This document shows, in pieces, positions 10,501 through 25,500 of a stretch of 64,000 nt of DNA; positions within the stretch are counted from its first letter, which is position 1; the number at the start of each line of letters is the position of its first letter. Made by a program: the position numbers and the translations under genes. This stretch comes from Eremophila alpestris peregrina (Eukaryota > Chordata > Aves > Passeriformes > Alaudidae): positions 620,001 to 684,000 of the forward strand of contig WMCF01000026.1 in the NCBI GenBank assembly GCA_009792885.1, given 5' to 3'. Under the pieces are notes generated by a model. It was not told where the DNA came from, searched no databases, and was given only the letters and a program-made list of their open reading frames with translations.

Positions 10501-13500
10501 GCCTGAAACCTGGCTTCTAGGACGTTGTCCCCCTGGGTTCTTCAGCCTGCAGTATAAAATGAATGTGTGCCACATATCTAGCACCATCTGTTTATGACAC
10601 TGGTAAGAACGTCCTGCTAGTGAGACAGCTTCCTTGCTTGGCTTGGCTGAACCTGGCAAGCCCCATGGATTGTGGCCAGGAGCCAGGACTTGCACATGAC
10701 GTGCACGCTCGCTGCAAGGTGCAGATATGCTGACACACAAATATCCAGGGCGTGCTTTCTCCATTAGGGAAGGAGGAGAATTCTTTTTCTGCTGACTACC
10801 AAACTCATGGAGGACTACAGTACAGCCAGGGCCCTCAGATCTCAGGAAGAGAGCAGAGCATAGAGCAGGTGTGTTAATCCTGTCATCATCAGCTGAATGA
10901 ATTCGTTAATCCATGATAGCAAAGTAGTTCTGAGCTACTGTTGGAAGCTGACGTAAGGAACCCAGCTGGCTGCACCATGATAAACTTGTCAGCAGACAGA
11001 CTGTTTTTCTACTGCAGAGCAGAAACTCAAACTTGTCACTGGATGAAACAGGTTTATTTTCTACCATGGAAGATTTGTCTGAGCTCACATAAATTTCGTG
11101 CAATCTGTAGTTATATCTGATTTTCTGTTTTAAATAAAAATGGCCCTTGTGTTTCTGTGTTTATGTTCATTACTGGAGAGCAGATGTGAACACTGAAGTG
11201 CTCCCATCAAAATCTTCTATGAAACTTCTGCACTTCAACACAGCAATGTGTCTTCACATGCAAAACTTTGTTGAAAATACTCCACCCACCTCTCCCAAGG
11301 TGTTTTCCCTCCTAAGAGTTGCTTAGGGGAAATGAATAAAATAATTGAGAAAAATCTCCTTAATCCTGTTGTGTCATGTGTGGACTCAGTGCAGCTGTAA
11401 CATTTGCCTTTCTTTGGTCATGCATTCTTCTCTGGGTTATCAGGCATCCTGATGCCTGTCTGTTCTGTCTACAGCTGTCAGTAGTCATAGGGCAAAGTTC
11501 AGTTTTGCATTACTTCCAAATTCCCATTAACATCAGTGGAAGTCAGAGAGCTCCAAGAGTTCACTCTTAGGTTTCAGGCTAATGTCCTGCTGCACACTGA
11601 CTGTCTTGGTATGCAAAGCATGGCTTTCTGAGTGAGTCACATTTTTCCTTTCCACTCTGTGTTGGAGCAGCTGAACTGTTGGATTACCCATCCACAACTG
11701 CTGGGGACTCCTGTTGCAGAGAATCATCTGCAGCATGTTTTTGTGTTCGCCTGTCTTCTGCTGACATGCTTCCCATAGCATCTAATATATCAGAGAAAGG
11801 GAAAAAAAAAAGGAAGATATTTTAAGTTGTAAATCACTTTTCAGCATTTGTTTCCTGGGTTTTTTTTTTTTTAATGTTTGAGAACCTCACTTCTGGGCAT
11901 ATTTACCATTGCATCCTGAGCAGCTGTAGAAGGGTCTGCATATCCTTCCATCCTTGTTCCCTGAGGGAAAAAAGAGATACATATTCTTCAAAAGTTAAAT
12001 CCTAAACCACTGTAGGAATATAAAATTCTTTGTACATGAAGCTATGTTTAATTTCTTGACATAACATAAATGGGCTTTTAGGTCAGATCAGTGTATTGCA
12101 TGGTTGAATTTGCAAATGTGGACAGTATTTTCAAGTTGTCACATTTTGTCTTCATTTTCTTTAATAAGAGGAAATCTGGAATGACAAACAGTCTTGTGAG
12201 AATAAAAAGTTGGGGAAGTGGATAAACCTATCCCATTTTTAGTCCTATTTTAAATAAGCTTTCATCTGACTGCCACAATCCCACCACAATTTTCAGAAGT
12301 ATGGATGTTATAGTTTAATATGTAACTCTGAGGGAAAAACAAGGATAGGAATAACATTTGCCATTCACTGATTAGTTCTTATCAATATGTATATTACCAG
12401 GAGGATCTTTTCTGAATTTATTTTTCTTCCTGCACAAACCATAGGAGTAAGTGCATCAAATAATGGAGATTTTGCTTACTCGTAATTGTCTAAAATGAAG
12501 ATCCAAGACTAGGAAATTGTTTGGCAACTTTGATACACAAACCCCAAAAGAATGCTTCTAATTTTCCCATACATTTAATGGCTTTTCAGTGACACAAACC
12601 AATCTAAATTCTTTAGTAAACACACTGATCTAAATTGAATAGTCGGAGAAGAGCACACTACTTTTGGAATTGCTTTTATAACCATAGTCATCTTGTAAGG
12701 ATACAAATCAGCCTTGTTTGCAGAACTCTTAAGAATATGAAGCTCATGTAATTACTGCCTTAATAATATGTGCTTGAAGCAATTTAGTTTAAGATTTACG
12801 GTCATGTTACCTTAAATATGAAGGGCAGGATTAAAATTATGTATTGGCTGTCAGCTTGTAGAATGACTGATTTGTAGTTCTTTTTTGTTAAAAATGTTAA
12901 TTTACATGTTAATTAAATGGTGAGAATTTCACACAGTGAAATCTCTAGTAGTAAAATAAATTATCTGAAGTGAATTATGATGGAATGCATAAAATTACAT
13001 ACACAAGAAAACAAGGGAAAAAAGGGCAGTGAACAATAAAATAACTTAAACAATACTCTACAAGAGTCAAATGCCCACTTTCTCCAGTAACATTTGTATA
13101 ACTATGCTTTAAATTGTAGAAAGTTATCATATTTCAATTAATACCCAAAAAAAGATAATTAGAATAAAATTTATTTGTCTCAGACTAGAATGTTAATTAG
13201 CCTGAATTTGAAACTCTTTTAACTCTGTTCATTTCTTTAGGAAGGACCATAACCTATAACTTCTAATCTGCCCCAGGCTGGCCATGAAAAACATAAATAC
13301 AAAACTATAGCAATTGAATAGTTTGTTCTGCATATGTGGAGCGTGTTTACTTCTCTCAGTAGTCTGATTTAATAGAAATCAAAGCAGAGGTCTTCAGCAA
13401 AAAATCATTAAAGGATGCACTGGAAATGTTGCATGGTTATAAACTAAAAAGATATGTTTTAATGAAATATCACTGAGTTTTAATATAGGATGATATGCAA

Positions 13501-16500
13501 GCATGAGTGATTTCACAATCTTCAGAAGTATACAGTATAACTGAGTCAAGTTGAAATTTCCTGAAACTCTTCCTTATCTTGAGTGAAATAGCAGATTTTG
13601 TTAGCCATGAAATTGCTGATTTTAGGCCTCTTTATCAAAATCTGGGGTTTAAGAAAATTAGGACTAGTAATGGATAATCTGAGATTATTTTAAATTTGGT
13701 TCATTTGACGGGTTAAGTATGTCCCATGGTTTTAATAATTACAATAAGTGTCATTGCTTAATCTCTAGCTCTTCATTTTTAAGTAAGGAAGAGTTTTCAT
13801 TATTAGGGAAAAAACATCCACCATGAGAAAAAAGTATTTCCTGTTTATAGCTTCTACTTTTGAAACTTCTGTCTTTTTTACTTCAGTGAAGTCTACTGTT
13901 ATTTCAAATCTGTGTGTGAACTTCTTGCCCAGACATGCACATATATAAAAGTACAGATACACCTTATGTATGCTGTTATCTCATGGCAGTCCTTTATTAT
14001 TTGTTACTCTGGTTTACAAAATATTTTAAAGATAATGAGCACAGTGAATACAGGATGACCACTTTGTTGTTTAAACTACAGACTGGTAAAACTGCAGAAG
14101 TTGGTATGTAAAAGTGATACTGCCTTTGCCTCTGTGGTAGCATTTTGTGATTTAGCATATACAACAAAAAGAACATTATATTTTAAGCAGTGTTTAACAT
14201 TTAATTCTTTACTTCTTAGTTAAATGTGCTTATATCTCTATTTTCACATAATGTTTTATTTATGATATATTCTGATAACACATGCTTTTAAAAATGGCAG
14301 TCACATTTGTACATGCAAATAGACTCCTTTTGAGATGAGATTGATGGAGCATAGGGTCAGCAGTTGAATACCAATGGAACTTTATAAAAAAAAAATCTGT
14401 TTACCTTTGCTTTGATCTGATATCCAAAGTCTGAATCAGACTAGATGAAGGAACTCACTTTCTCTTCCTCATCAGCTTCCCTCCTGTCTCTTGTTTTAAA
14501 AGTGCAGCCTTATTGAACTAGCTTTAATCACAATCACCTTAAAATGTAAAACTTATCATAAACTATTGAAAGTCATTATGAATCTGTTAGAAATGTAAAT
14601 CGTAATTCTTGTTTCTACAGTACCTGAGCAAGGTTCATGAGTGTATCTCTGAAGTGACCTGAAGTCTCAGAATCGATATCTTGTTGAAGATCAGTATTAT
14701 ATTCTAGGTTAAACCAAAAACATATAATCTAAATCACAAATGAAAATGCTCTGTATAGTACAAATGAAGATTATAAAAGAAAGGATAAACAGGCTTATTC
14801 TATTCCAGTGTAACCTGGGCAGGTTCTACAAGGGCCTGGCTGTGGGGCTGGTACATCCATCTGGCCCTGCTGGGGCCCCTCAGCCACTGTCCCCACTGGC
14901 CTGCCCACCCAGCACATTGCTTCAGCCTTTTGTATGTGGTTATGGGAGAGGATGTGGGAGGGGGACCAGCCTCTACTGGGGGGTCACTTTTGTAGTTCTG
15001 TTCCTTTGTGTGTGCTAATACCTCCAGAACACACACAGTACAGCTGCTACTCTGCACTTGGTAAAAAAGCTTACGCATTAGGTAGGCTTCTTTCATTTGG
15101 AAGATCTCCATGTTTGATCTTGAGGCTAATATGTCAATTAGACATTTTTCTTCTGTGTCTACTCCCTGTATGGAAAAAAGTAAATATGAAAAGATACTGT
15201 GTAGCAGAAACCCCAGTTTTTAGAAGAAAGCAATGCTGTCCTTATCAGAAATAACAAAATAGCAGTTTCTGCAGAGTGTGCTTTTGAATAATCTACCTGT
15301 TTAAATTACTTTAATAGTGAACCCCTGTATTTCAAATATATTTCTAAATCTAAATTTCAGCATGTACATTAGCAAGAGGGAAACAAAACTAGACTACTGT
15401 TGACAGAAACATAATGGGAATAATTTTAGAGCTTTAGTAAGAATTACTGCTTGCTGAAAGGATTTAGATGCAAAGATTGAGCATACACCCCCAGCAAGTG
15501 TTCAGGAAATCTGAAGTAGACATGAGCATAGGTATTATGTTGGCCTTCTATCTTCATATCTTTTTTTCTTTTTAGGAACTCTACAGTGTGTAATATCTAG
15601 CATAGAACTTGATATTAAAGGAAAGCATCATGGAGGACATGCAATGCTGCAAATCACTGTACTTCCCCCAGAGTTTGAATTACTTTTATAAACTACAGTT
15701 GACATAAGATGTGGTAAATATGCTGCTTTTGATATGCACATGGATAGTGTTAGTGAGCATTCTGCATTTGGGATAAAGGGAGAATATTAGAACCCATAGA
15801 TACACATGGGCTGTTTTTTTACCTTGGCCATAAGAATCCAGGTCAAGGTGGAATACTGTAAGAAAGTTCAGGTTTGATCCACATTTAGGAAAAAATAAAC
15901 TTTGGCAATTTTGTCAATAATGTTGATGAAAGACAGCATTCCTTTGTTAGCAATGATATTTCACAAGCCTTTTAATAAAGACATAGCAGTAGTTCTAAAA
16001 TTGATTTAAGTGTCTGAAGAACAAGAAAAAACTATTAACTCTTCTTTTTGGAGGGGCAGCATTCTCAAAATTGGCAAGATAAATCATCTTGCCCAAAGTC
16101 ATGTAGTCTGTGTCTTGCTTGTTACAGCAGACAGTAGCAAATATTCAAAGAAAGAAAAGGAAAACAATATTGAACTCTGATATGCCTTCCTATCCTTTAG
16201 GAGTTGCTAATTCAGGAATTTCCTGAGAAGAAGTATTTTCTTCAAAATGGGAAATCAGTTCTGTTTCAGTGGACTTACCATTGCTTTGTCACAGAGGAAT
16301 TTGTAAGTGTTTATGCAAAGATATGTTCTGATGAAGAAGTATTGGTCTTTAGAGAGGTGGAGCCTTAGTGCATGGCACTGGTTGTGGAAATAAATTTGGT
16401 TTGTAACATACATAAATGCTTGTCAAAACAGCACCTTACATTTCCCTGTATCAATATTTCTTCATTTTCTAAGTTTCCCATGGGTGTTAAATGGGTTATA

Positions 16501-19500
16501 TTTGTTCCATGACAAGGATATTATTTATGCTGGTTTTAGCATACCAATAAACTTGAAATAGCACTGTATTTCTGATGACTGGTGGACTATGTGATACTAC
16601 ACTACTCCAGTGTACTAACTTTCATTAGTTTATCAACCAATGAAATGTAAAAAAAAATAATTTAACGTATGTTCAGTGCTCTAATTAATGACTGCATCTC
16701 TAAGCAATTCTGACTATGAAGATTACCTTCAAGGCATGCCAAAGCTCGTGGGCATCATAGGAGGCTGGTGGGTACAGCAGGCCAACCATAACTTCTTTAA
16801 AGTGATGAGAGAGATTCTCTTTTAGGTCTGTTATCAGGTCCTTGAAAAGAAAAAGAAAGTGCACAGACAGAATTATTTCCATAGTCACACTTTATTAAGA
16901 TACCTTAAAAATCATTAGTGATTTTCTCTGTAAATGATTAAGGATGAACTGTCAAAGATGAATTCTGGCTAATATTAAGTTAAAAACCCATTCTTTTAAA
17001 TAGTACATGCTTGTTCTACTAGTATGAGCAAGATGAGAATAGAGGCTCAAGCCAGTAGGCCACAATGCATTGTTGGTTTTTAGTGCATTAGAACAGAGGA
17101 TAAAATGCAGATGTTTAAGTGTTAAAGTCTTGGAAAACTGAATATCACAGCAGAGCATCTGCAGCTTCCCTTAACATATTCCCTGTGTGAGTCCAAGAGA
17201 GGTAAGCACCTTTGGAAGATGAATTTCATAAAGCACAGGTGATTTCTTTTGACTTTTTCAATGTTACCATGTGAATTATTTAAGAAAAATCATCTGTATT
17301 GCTCACAGTGCATTAAAGCTTTGGATAGCTGGAAGGTTATGCCCTTCAATTCAGTTATATTTTTCATTCAAACTGGATTCACTACTTTTGACAGATGCTG
17401 GATTAATAATATGGATCCCTCCTTTTCTTCCTCATATTTTTCTGTTTTTCTTTTTCAGCCAGATAGCTGAGTAATGGATCAGAGTTTCCTCCCCATTCTT
17501 CCCATTCCTAGTAGCATCCTTCAAAACACTGCAAATGCCAAAAGCTTGTTATCTTACTGTTGATATCACTATTGAGGACACTTGTGCAGTCTTTTAATTT
17601 TTTTTTAAATATTTTGTGTTCAGCACTAGACACCTGTAAGATATCTTCTAGTCTATGTCTGAATTGAAAGGCATGCCACAAACAGTTCCCATTATATAAA
17701 CTAGTTTGTTTCCAGAGCTGTATTTTTTTCAGGCCTGTACTTTGATTTTGATACATTTCTGAATTAATTTAATAGCTAGAGTAGCAATGAAGGATGACAT
17801 ATGCATATTAAAAATTAAATTTATGATGAAGGAACATACACAGTTTTCAGTGAATGCACTTTAGATTCATTTGACAACCACTAAATCACACATGGAGTAG
17901 AAATTAATTCATTAAGACATTTTACTTCTGACAACATGCCTGTGGGGAAATGGATTAATAATGCAAATGGATACTACTTAAAAATTACTCCTGCAATCAC
18001 AACTAAGGGAAATATTGGAAATTAGAAAAGACAACTCTAAGTTGTCATTATTTTAATTTCCTAATCATCTTTGCTGTAAGAAATCCTTGAAGGCTAATTG
18101 TAAGGAGGAATCTTAAAACTTCTGTGCTTGTTTGAATCATACAGCTAGTTCAGGTCCCTTTTCTTCTTTGTTTAATATTTCTCTCCTTCTAATGTGTCCC
18201 ATTTTACATTTCTCTAATGAATGGGTGTAGTGGCTACCATATTGAGCAGACTGAAGTGAAATAAAGAGGGAGAAGGGTTGGACCAACAGGTTCATCATAA
18301 ATTGAACTGAGAAGGTTAAAACTGCTGTTGCCTTGCCACATCTCTTCTCTGTCCTGCAGTGTTTCCCAGTCATAAGCTGGGATTGCCAAATGGTGCATTT
18401 GCTCAATGTACTATAACCAGTGGGACAAATTACAGCCAGGGAAGTGTGATGTGTGCTAAATTATCTTTCAAAGCACAAACTGGAGCAATTCAAGGCAAGA
18501 TACATCACATTCTTGGATTTTTTTTAGAAACTGCCAAGAGTATCATGATGAATCTTCCACTATAAAGTGTGCCCAGTGCTTAATGAATTAATTTGAATTT
18601 AAATTGTGGGTGTATTGGAGTATGTTCCATAATTTTTAGAATATTCTGTAGCCCATTGCTGGAATATGAAAACAGTTGGTCTTGCCTTTCCCTTCTATTA
18701 TTATTCATAGATTTAAAGACTGACATTCTTGAAAAGGACATCTGGGGTTTTCTTTGGCTTTTTTCTTTTTTCTAAGTCTTTAGGTCAGTATCTACTTTAT
18801 AGCACTTCATGTTTACTCATATGGATAAAAGAGATATGAATTTAAAGGTGATGTTTTCAGAGGGACTTATTGATTTGTTTATATTTTTATTTTTGATTTG
18901 AAACAAAAAGCCAATTAGATTTGTGGTGAGCAAGTGAATATTTGTTCTCTGTGAATATGAAATAACTGCATTCCTGAAGGACATTTGGCAATTCTTTATT
19001 GTGATACTGTGTCATCTCTGGATCATATTCATGTATCAGAGAGTAGAAATTAAAGATAAAAACATGATACAAAGCTTTTAAATATTTCCCCCTGTTAAAG
19101 CGACAGGTCCAGTTGATACACTGTAGAGAAAAGGTTAAAACAAACCAGCCAGCTGCTATGGATGGAGTAGAGAAGGACTGTCCAGTGATGAAGGAGATAA
19201 ATGAACACTTAGAAAGAATGGGCTTGGGTGCTTCATGTCACAGGCACCTTTGGGTAGCTTGACATACTTTAGTTTTCTATAAGTAATATTAAAACTCAGT
19301 GAGGAATACTTCATGGATAAACACTGAACTTGTACAGTTTGCATGTGTGATGGTAATAAATACCTCATAATAGAAAAAACAGGTTTAATAATTTAGGTGC
19401 ACTGATTTCAATCATTGTCACAGCCTTTGGAAGGCGGATAGCTGTGATTCAGTTATTGTTCTTTTATGGTCTCTATAAAATATACTTATTCATTCAAGGC

Positions 19501-22500
19501 TACATCTAAAATATCACAATTATTGTGTGTTTCATTTTTTCTTACAGTCCAAGTAGAGTAATTGATCTCCTGGATATGAGTAACAATACAAAATCAACCC
19601 ACTACACTCATTATATCCAGCTTTCTTTCCTCCAGATCTAAGACAGTAAATAGGTGTTTGAGCTTATTCAGGGGTCAGCAGTTTGGAGGTATTTTAGTAT
19701 AGAGTTGACACAAACGTTGTCTCTAGATAACTTCTTGGCTACCCAAAGAAAAAATACACTGTTCTGCTGGTTAATGAACTGGTGGTGTAAAAGCACCACA
19801 TAATTTGGAGTTTTTGAATGATCCATGTCTAGTTAACCCTAATTATGAGAGATGGCCCTGTGGTAGCATTTGTGCAAACTTGTTCTCAGTCTTGCTGATC
19901 AATTCAATGGCAAGCAGACACTGGCCTTCAAGGAATTTTCCAGTGAGCCCTTAGTTTTACAGGCTTCAGGAAATGAAGAAAACTGGATTTTGTTATGTTT
20001 GTCTGGCTTCTTTCAGGGGAAGGGCATGTCTAGTCAATTTAATCAAATAGTATCTAGTTTCACACTGTACTTTTCATGACTTTCACAGAAATTTTGAAAA
20101 GGTGTGACTAGTATTATTTTTGTCCTTATATAGCTGTAGCAACTAAGGAAGATGCAGGCATTGCAACTTTCCCATAGTTTATTGGTTAGCAACAGTAGAT
20201 CTGGAAATAGAATATCTATATCTGTGTATGTTTAATAACGCCAATAACAAAAATTACATTGTTATACATAGTAAGTATAGATAAAATACATTTTTTAAAA
20301 AAGTAACTTTTAATGTCTTAAAAATTTTTAAACACCTTTCAAAGATTCATAACTTTAACATTAAGCAGCTCAGAATTGTGCTTAGTGTATAGATGGATTA
20401 TGTGGAATGAGGTGTGAGAATGTCAGTGCTTGAGATGTCAACATTAATCCTTATGTGAGTAAGGCAAAAAGCCTGTAACTCTTTGTATGATGTTTTCCTT
20501 TGGTTACAATACTATTTTATTATTTATTCCAAAAACTTGAAAAATGTCTTTCAGAACTCCCCAAAAGCACATAAAGGAAGAAATAAGTCTGTTCAGAAAT
20601 TTTAGGTTGGTCAATGGAGAAGAATGGACTGTAGAAGAAGGAACTTTGCCTGCCCTTTTCTAACTCTGTGTGTGGCAGACAAAACTTCTGCTGTAGAAAT
20701 GACAATGTGATACCATCAGAGGTATCAATAGCCAACGAACAAAGTTGTGTGCCAACTGGTTGTGCCAGCCAGCCATCTGAGAGGCTTGTGTTTGCAGTGA
20801 CTGACCTGAGAGAAGGTCTGACAGCTGCACAGGACACAGGAGAGAAAGAAGTAATGAAAGTACAAAGTGTTTCTGTCATACCCTGCTGTACATGTCTCTG
20901 TATGCCTCGGCAATCATCAGCCGCTGGGAGTTGCAACGCTGAGTTAGGATTTCAATCAATACATCTTTTTCACAACCTGAAAAGGAAAGGACATAGACTC
21001 TAAATTAACAACAAACTGATGTCAATTACTTACATTTGTGATTGTTCATGTTTTGTGTAAGAACACTAAACTAATTTTTTGAAAAAATGATCAAGATACT
21101 AATATCCCACTAATGTTTATCAACATCAGTTATATTTGTGCTTGTGTATCTTGCACTTGCTGGTGTAATACCATCAAAAAGTGAAGCACTCTGTTATTAC
21201 CAGATGCATCATCGCCTCTCACAAGCTCAATGGTTTTGAAAGCATCAATAAAACAGATAGGGGCTTTCATGGATTCAGAACTACACCCAGTAGCAGGATT
21301 TGTGGCTAAGCCTTGGAAGTCATACTTGTGTGTTCTGTTGATATTGATTAAATTGTCATTTAAGAATTAGGGATCTCTTTTAGGGGATGACAAATTGCTG
21401 TTAGACCATATGTTGAAAAACCCAGTTTTAATTTCAGAGGAACTGTATAAAGTAAGTTATGAAGTTTTAAAATATAGTATTTTACTCCATTTCCCAAGGG
21501 CATTTTATTGAAAGTTAACTATGATGGTTTGCTTGATAGGTAGAACATACTAGTAAACCTCTATAATGAATCAGTATTATTGCTTATGAAAAATAATATT
21601 ATTAGCATATTCAGAAAATTATTTTTTAGTTTTAAAATTGTTTTTGCATCTTAAGGGTTGGGATATAGTACATAATGGTTTCTTTTTACTTTTCAGAAAA
21701 TAATTATCACTAGGAATCTTTACAGCTCACATAGTCTCTGTAGTAAAAAATGAGAAGGATCCAGATATAGGAAATGTTATAAAACATAAATATAAGACTT
21801 TATTGACTTGTGAAGCACCAGTGGTATCAGTGGGACAGCTGAGGTGACTTAACATCCTCATAAGAATGAATGCCATGTGCAGGATTGAGGGTCAGTGTCA
21901 GTGCCTGAAAAGGACATGGTGACTTATCTCCTCTGAAGCAGAACTGTTTATTTCGTCAATTGTCCTTTAAATTACAACTTTGTTCCATGTACTTTGATAG
22001 GAAGATTAAAATTAAGGTTAATGTACTTGTACTTAGAGTATTAAATGAAGAATATCATCTCTATAATTTCATGTTAGCAACGTTACCTTAAAAGTACTGT
22101 TTGAAGTGTAGGGAGATGTTTAAAACCTTTCATCTGTAGCCAGTTTGGTAATAAAGATACTTCAGATTCCCCATGATGAATAATGCTTATTGTGGTTCAT
22201 TCAACACTAAATCTGAGACCTCACATTTTCATTAAAGAAATTGAAAGCAGCATGCAAGATTTGGTGCTGTACAATCTTGTTAAAAGCCCAAGGGGTATAA
22301 AAGCTCTTAGACAGAAAACAGTTTTAAAGTGAGGAAAACATTTTGGATTTAAAAAAATAGATCAATATTTTGACCCTCAGCAATACCATCAAGGTTCAAT
22401 AAGAAAATACAAAAATCTGAACTGAGAAATATGCTTCTGTGAACAAAAGTTTTTTGGAACAAACACTGAAAGCAAAAAGTGCAAAGATAATGAAATCTTT

Positions 22501-25500
22501 AAACTTTCTACTCCATTTGTTTTTATTTCTTATGACTGATTAAGAGACTTAGGAGACCTTGGTAGCATGTACTTGTTGAAGTTACAGCTAAAATCCTTTC
22601 ATTTCTTGGTCCTCACTCTAGTGATGTAACAAATAATTCTGTTTTTCTTGTTTTCTCAATGAATGTTCATTACTGTAAGTGTTGGTAAGGATTTTAGATT
22701 AATCTCAATCAACTCTTAGTTCCTGTAAATGCAAATTATTTATTTGGACATCATCAGTGTGTCTCATTGTGATTCCTTGAAGAATCTGCAGATAGGTGAT
22801 GACAATTTTATGAGTTTATATTTTGCCTAATGCTTTACGAGAGCTTTCTGAAAAAGGAAATTGGTGTTAGAATCAGTCAAGATACTCACAAATTCCCTGT
22901 AGGGCTCCTCCTAGCAACTGGGCATCCATTATAGGGTTAAAATTTGGAGCAGGAAAAATTGTTCCTTGTGTCTACAAAAGGAAAAAGCAGACTTTAATTG
23001 AGGTGTTGAACATTTTTAACATGATTTATGTAATTCTGTTGCAAACCAACAATCATGACTTTAAATTTTCTTTTCATCATGAGGAGCAGGATGTATTGAT
23101 TTATGAAACAGAACTTAAACTTGCAGCTAACCATAGGAAGATGGACCATATTGGAGGAAGTTGCCCTTAGCATGAGTTAGGCCTGAATAGGAAAAAAAAT
23201 GGTGAGGATTTACATTAAAATGTACATCCCTTTGCCAACCTTTTAAAAAATATTATTTTATATTTCAAAGTTAATCCGTGGTATCCCTGACAATCTTCAG
23301 TATTTATTCCTCATTTCTAATATTTCTAATTATAATATTTCTAATTTGAAAGGACTAATGAGAAAATGATGAATAACATCCGTTCATAATTTTGTTTACA
23401 GACCTGGTGACGTATTAAAGCTGTGATGTTACTGCCAAGTGTGAGATACTTTTCATTGCCATGTAGAAGGTAAGATAATTTTTCTAGTTGCATTGTAACT
23501 GATTAAATTATTGTCAGCTCATTCTCTGTGATACTTTATTTCATGTATTTTTTCTTAGTCTTTCTAAGATATCTGTGAATAATAAACAGAACTAATTTTG
23601 ATAGAATCACAGACCAATACGTACAGAAGAAAATAACTGAGGTTGACAGATACTTAGCTCTATCTCCTGGTTAACCTCTTTAGTTCACCTGAGAATTCTG
23701 CATTACCAAATATAAAGGTTCTCTTTTATGATGATTCCTGGACTCAATCAGTACATCCAATTAAAATGATGTCATTAACTTTATCTTTACATTTCAAAGA
23801 AAAATAGGACATCCTTTATAAGTATGAATGTAGTATTTTTACAAATACTTCTTAGAATCAGGGCTTACATGGATTATGCTAATTAATTTGTTTGTTTGCT
23901 TGCTTGCTTTAGATACACTTGAAGGTCTTTTATACATTGTACCTTCACACATGATATACAGACAAGTTTTATGCATGGTCACTTATCACTGGCTTGAAAT
24001 CTAAGCAGTGGAAGTAAAAAACACCAAACAAGAATTGTGTATTTTAGCTGAGAAGGAAGACACCATTTCTTGATGCATTTGATCATTACTTTTAACGCAC
24101 CAAGCAAAGGGAGGAATAAATTGCCCATTACTAAGTGAGAAAAAGTGCATAGTCAGAAATTTCAAATTTGTGGAGGAGTTACTTAAAAAAATTCTGATAG
24201 ACCAGTATTCCTGTACACAAAAAATACTTATTGGTAGACTGACATCCTTCTGCAGAATGTTCATCATTTAAATACAAGGTCCAGCTTTAACAGCTGAACA
24301 TAAAGTATGAAGGGCCTTTTTACTCATAAACCAATTGGGAAAATGCTGAGAAAAATGGTGTTTTGGAAATAGGGAGATAAATATTGGCCATAGAGGACAC
24401 AGTGACACTTAAACTAATTTTTTTAGACTGATATATGTTGTATCTAGAATGAATTGCAGACTCATCCTTAAGATATGCTGTGTCCCATCTTCCTTTTCAT
24501 TGTGAGAATTGCCTGTGTACCCTGGGCCTCACTTGGCACTTGATGTGTATGTAGAATAGGGATCCACAGATATTAGCTTCAGAAATTGAGAGTTTGTAAC
24601 AGCCCTTGCTGGTCAGAAAGGTGGAGGCGAGGAAAAAGAAAATGTAGGATGTGTGCATTTATTTGAATCTGATTTAAAATACTGGTGATCACTCTTTATC
24701 TCTGCATCAGCTCTGTACAGGGTCAGTTTCTATAAATATTAGTTATCCCAAAGTATTTCATGAATCCAGGTTTGTGGTGTCACAAAATGAACAGCTAAAT
24801 CACTGATCTTTCCTGCGTTTATGATCCTTGCACTATAATCAGACATAAGTGATTAACTTAGTGAATGTTTTAAGGGTGGATTCTTGCATAGTATTTGGAG
24901 TGAAATATTAGTAAAAGTGGTTTTCAAAGCATATATCACTTCTCAGTCTGAATGCAGGTAAGTATTAATATTTTCTGAATATATATCTCTGTTCATGAAA
25001 CAGTCAAATGAGAAAAGGACTTTGCATAAATACATAATTGCAAAAAATATATTGGATGAACTGATCATAGAAAAGACAGTTTTGAATATACAGATTTGCA
25101 GACTTGTAAATTTTTGACCAAAAAAGGCAACACAGCATTTTTGATTTCAGGCAAACTAATGGATTTTTGAATATGCTGTATTCTCCCTTGGTTCAGCAGA
25201 GATGTTGAACACCTCTTCGTTAAAGTATTCACTGTCTTATTATTTGAGGCTCACCATCAGTAGATTAAACCTTATCCAGCAAATGCCTATCTCCTGTCCA
25301 AGATCTAAAACATGATGCTTTTAAGTAGAGCCAGATTAAATGTGAAACTTCTGAAGATACAGGTCAATATTGTAGAAGGGAATACAGGAGACCTCACCCC
25401 TGATAAGTAACAGCTGTGTTGATTAACCAATTCAGCCTCACCCCTGATGAGTAACAGCTATGTCCAATAAGGATGAGTGAGATAAAAGAGAGGGTTGGCA

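Larger units (their letters stand above)
7596..11687. other. ANXA10: ANXA10 introns 8-11
   Basis: The introns are 10312-11687, 9587-10215, 8500-9527 and 7596-8376. All are A+T-rich with T-runs and no recognised element. A more G+C-balanced patch at 10480-11100 has short frames in both directions but no family resemblance. Confidence 0.6.
11961..16726. other. ANXA10: ANXA10 introns 4-6
   Basis: The introns are 15166-16726, 14704-15074 and 11961-14623. I see mostly A+T-rich unique sequence. A G+C-richer patch at about 14800-15000, just downstream of exon 5, is unlike the rest of the introns. Its source is not recognised. Confidence 0.6.

Noticed and set aside
14740..15254. Frames over the G+C-richer patch beside ANXA10 exon 5.
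   Set aside because: Only the minus-strand part inside exon 5 matches annexin; the rest is intron without family signal.
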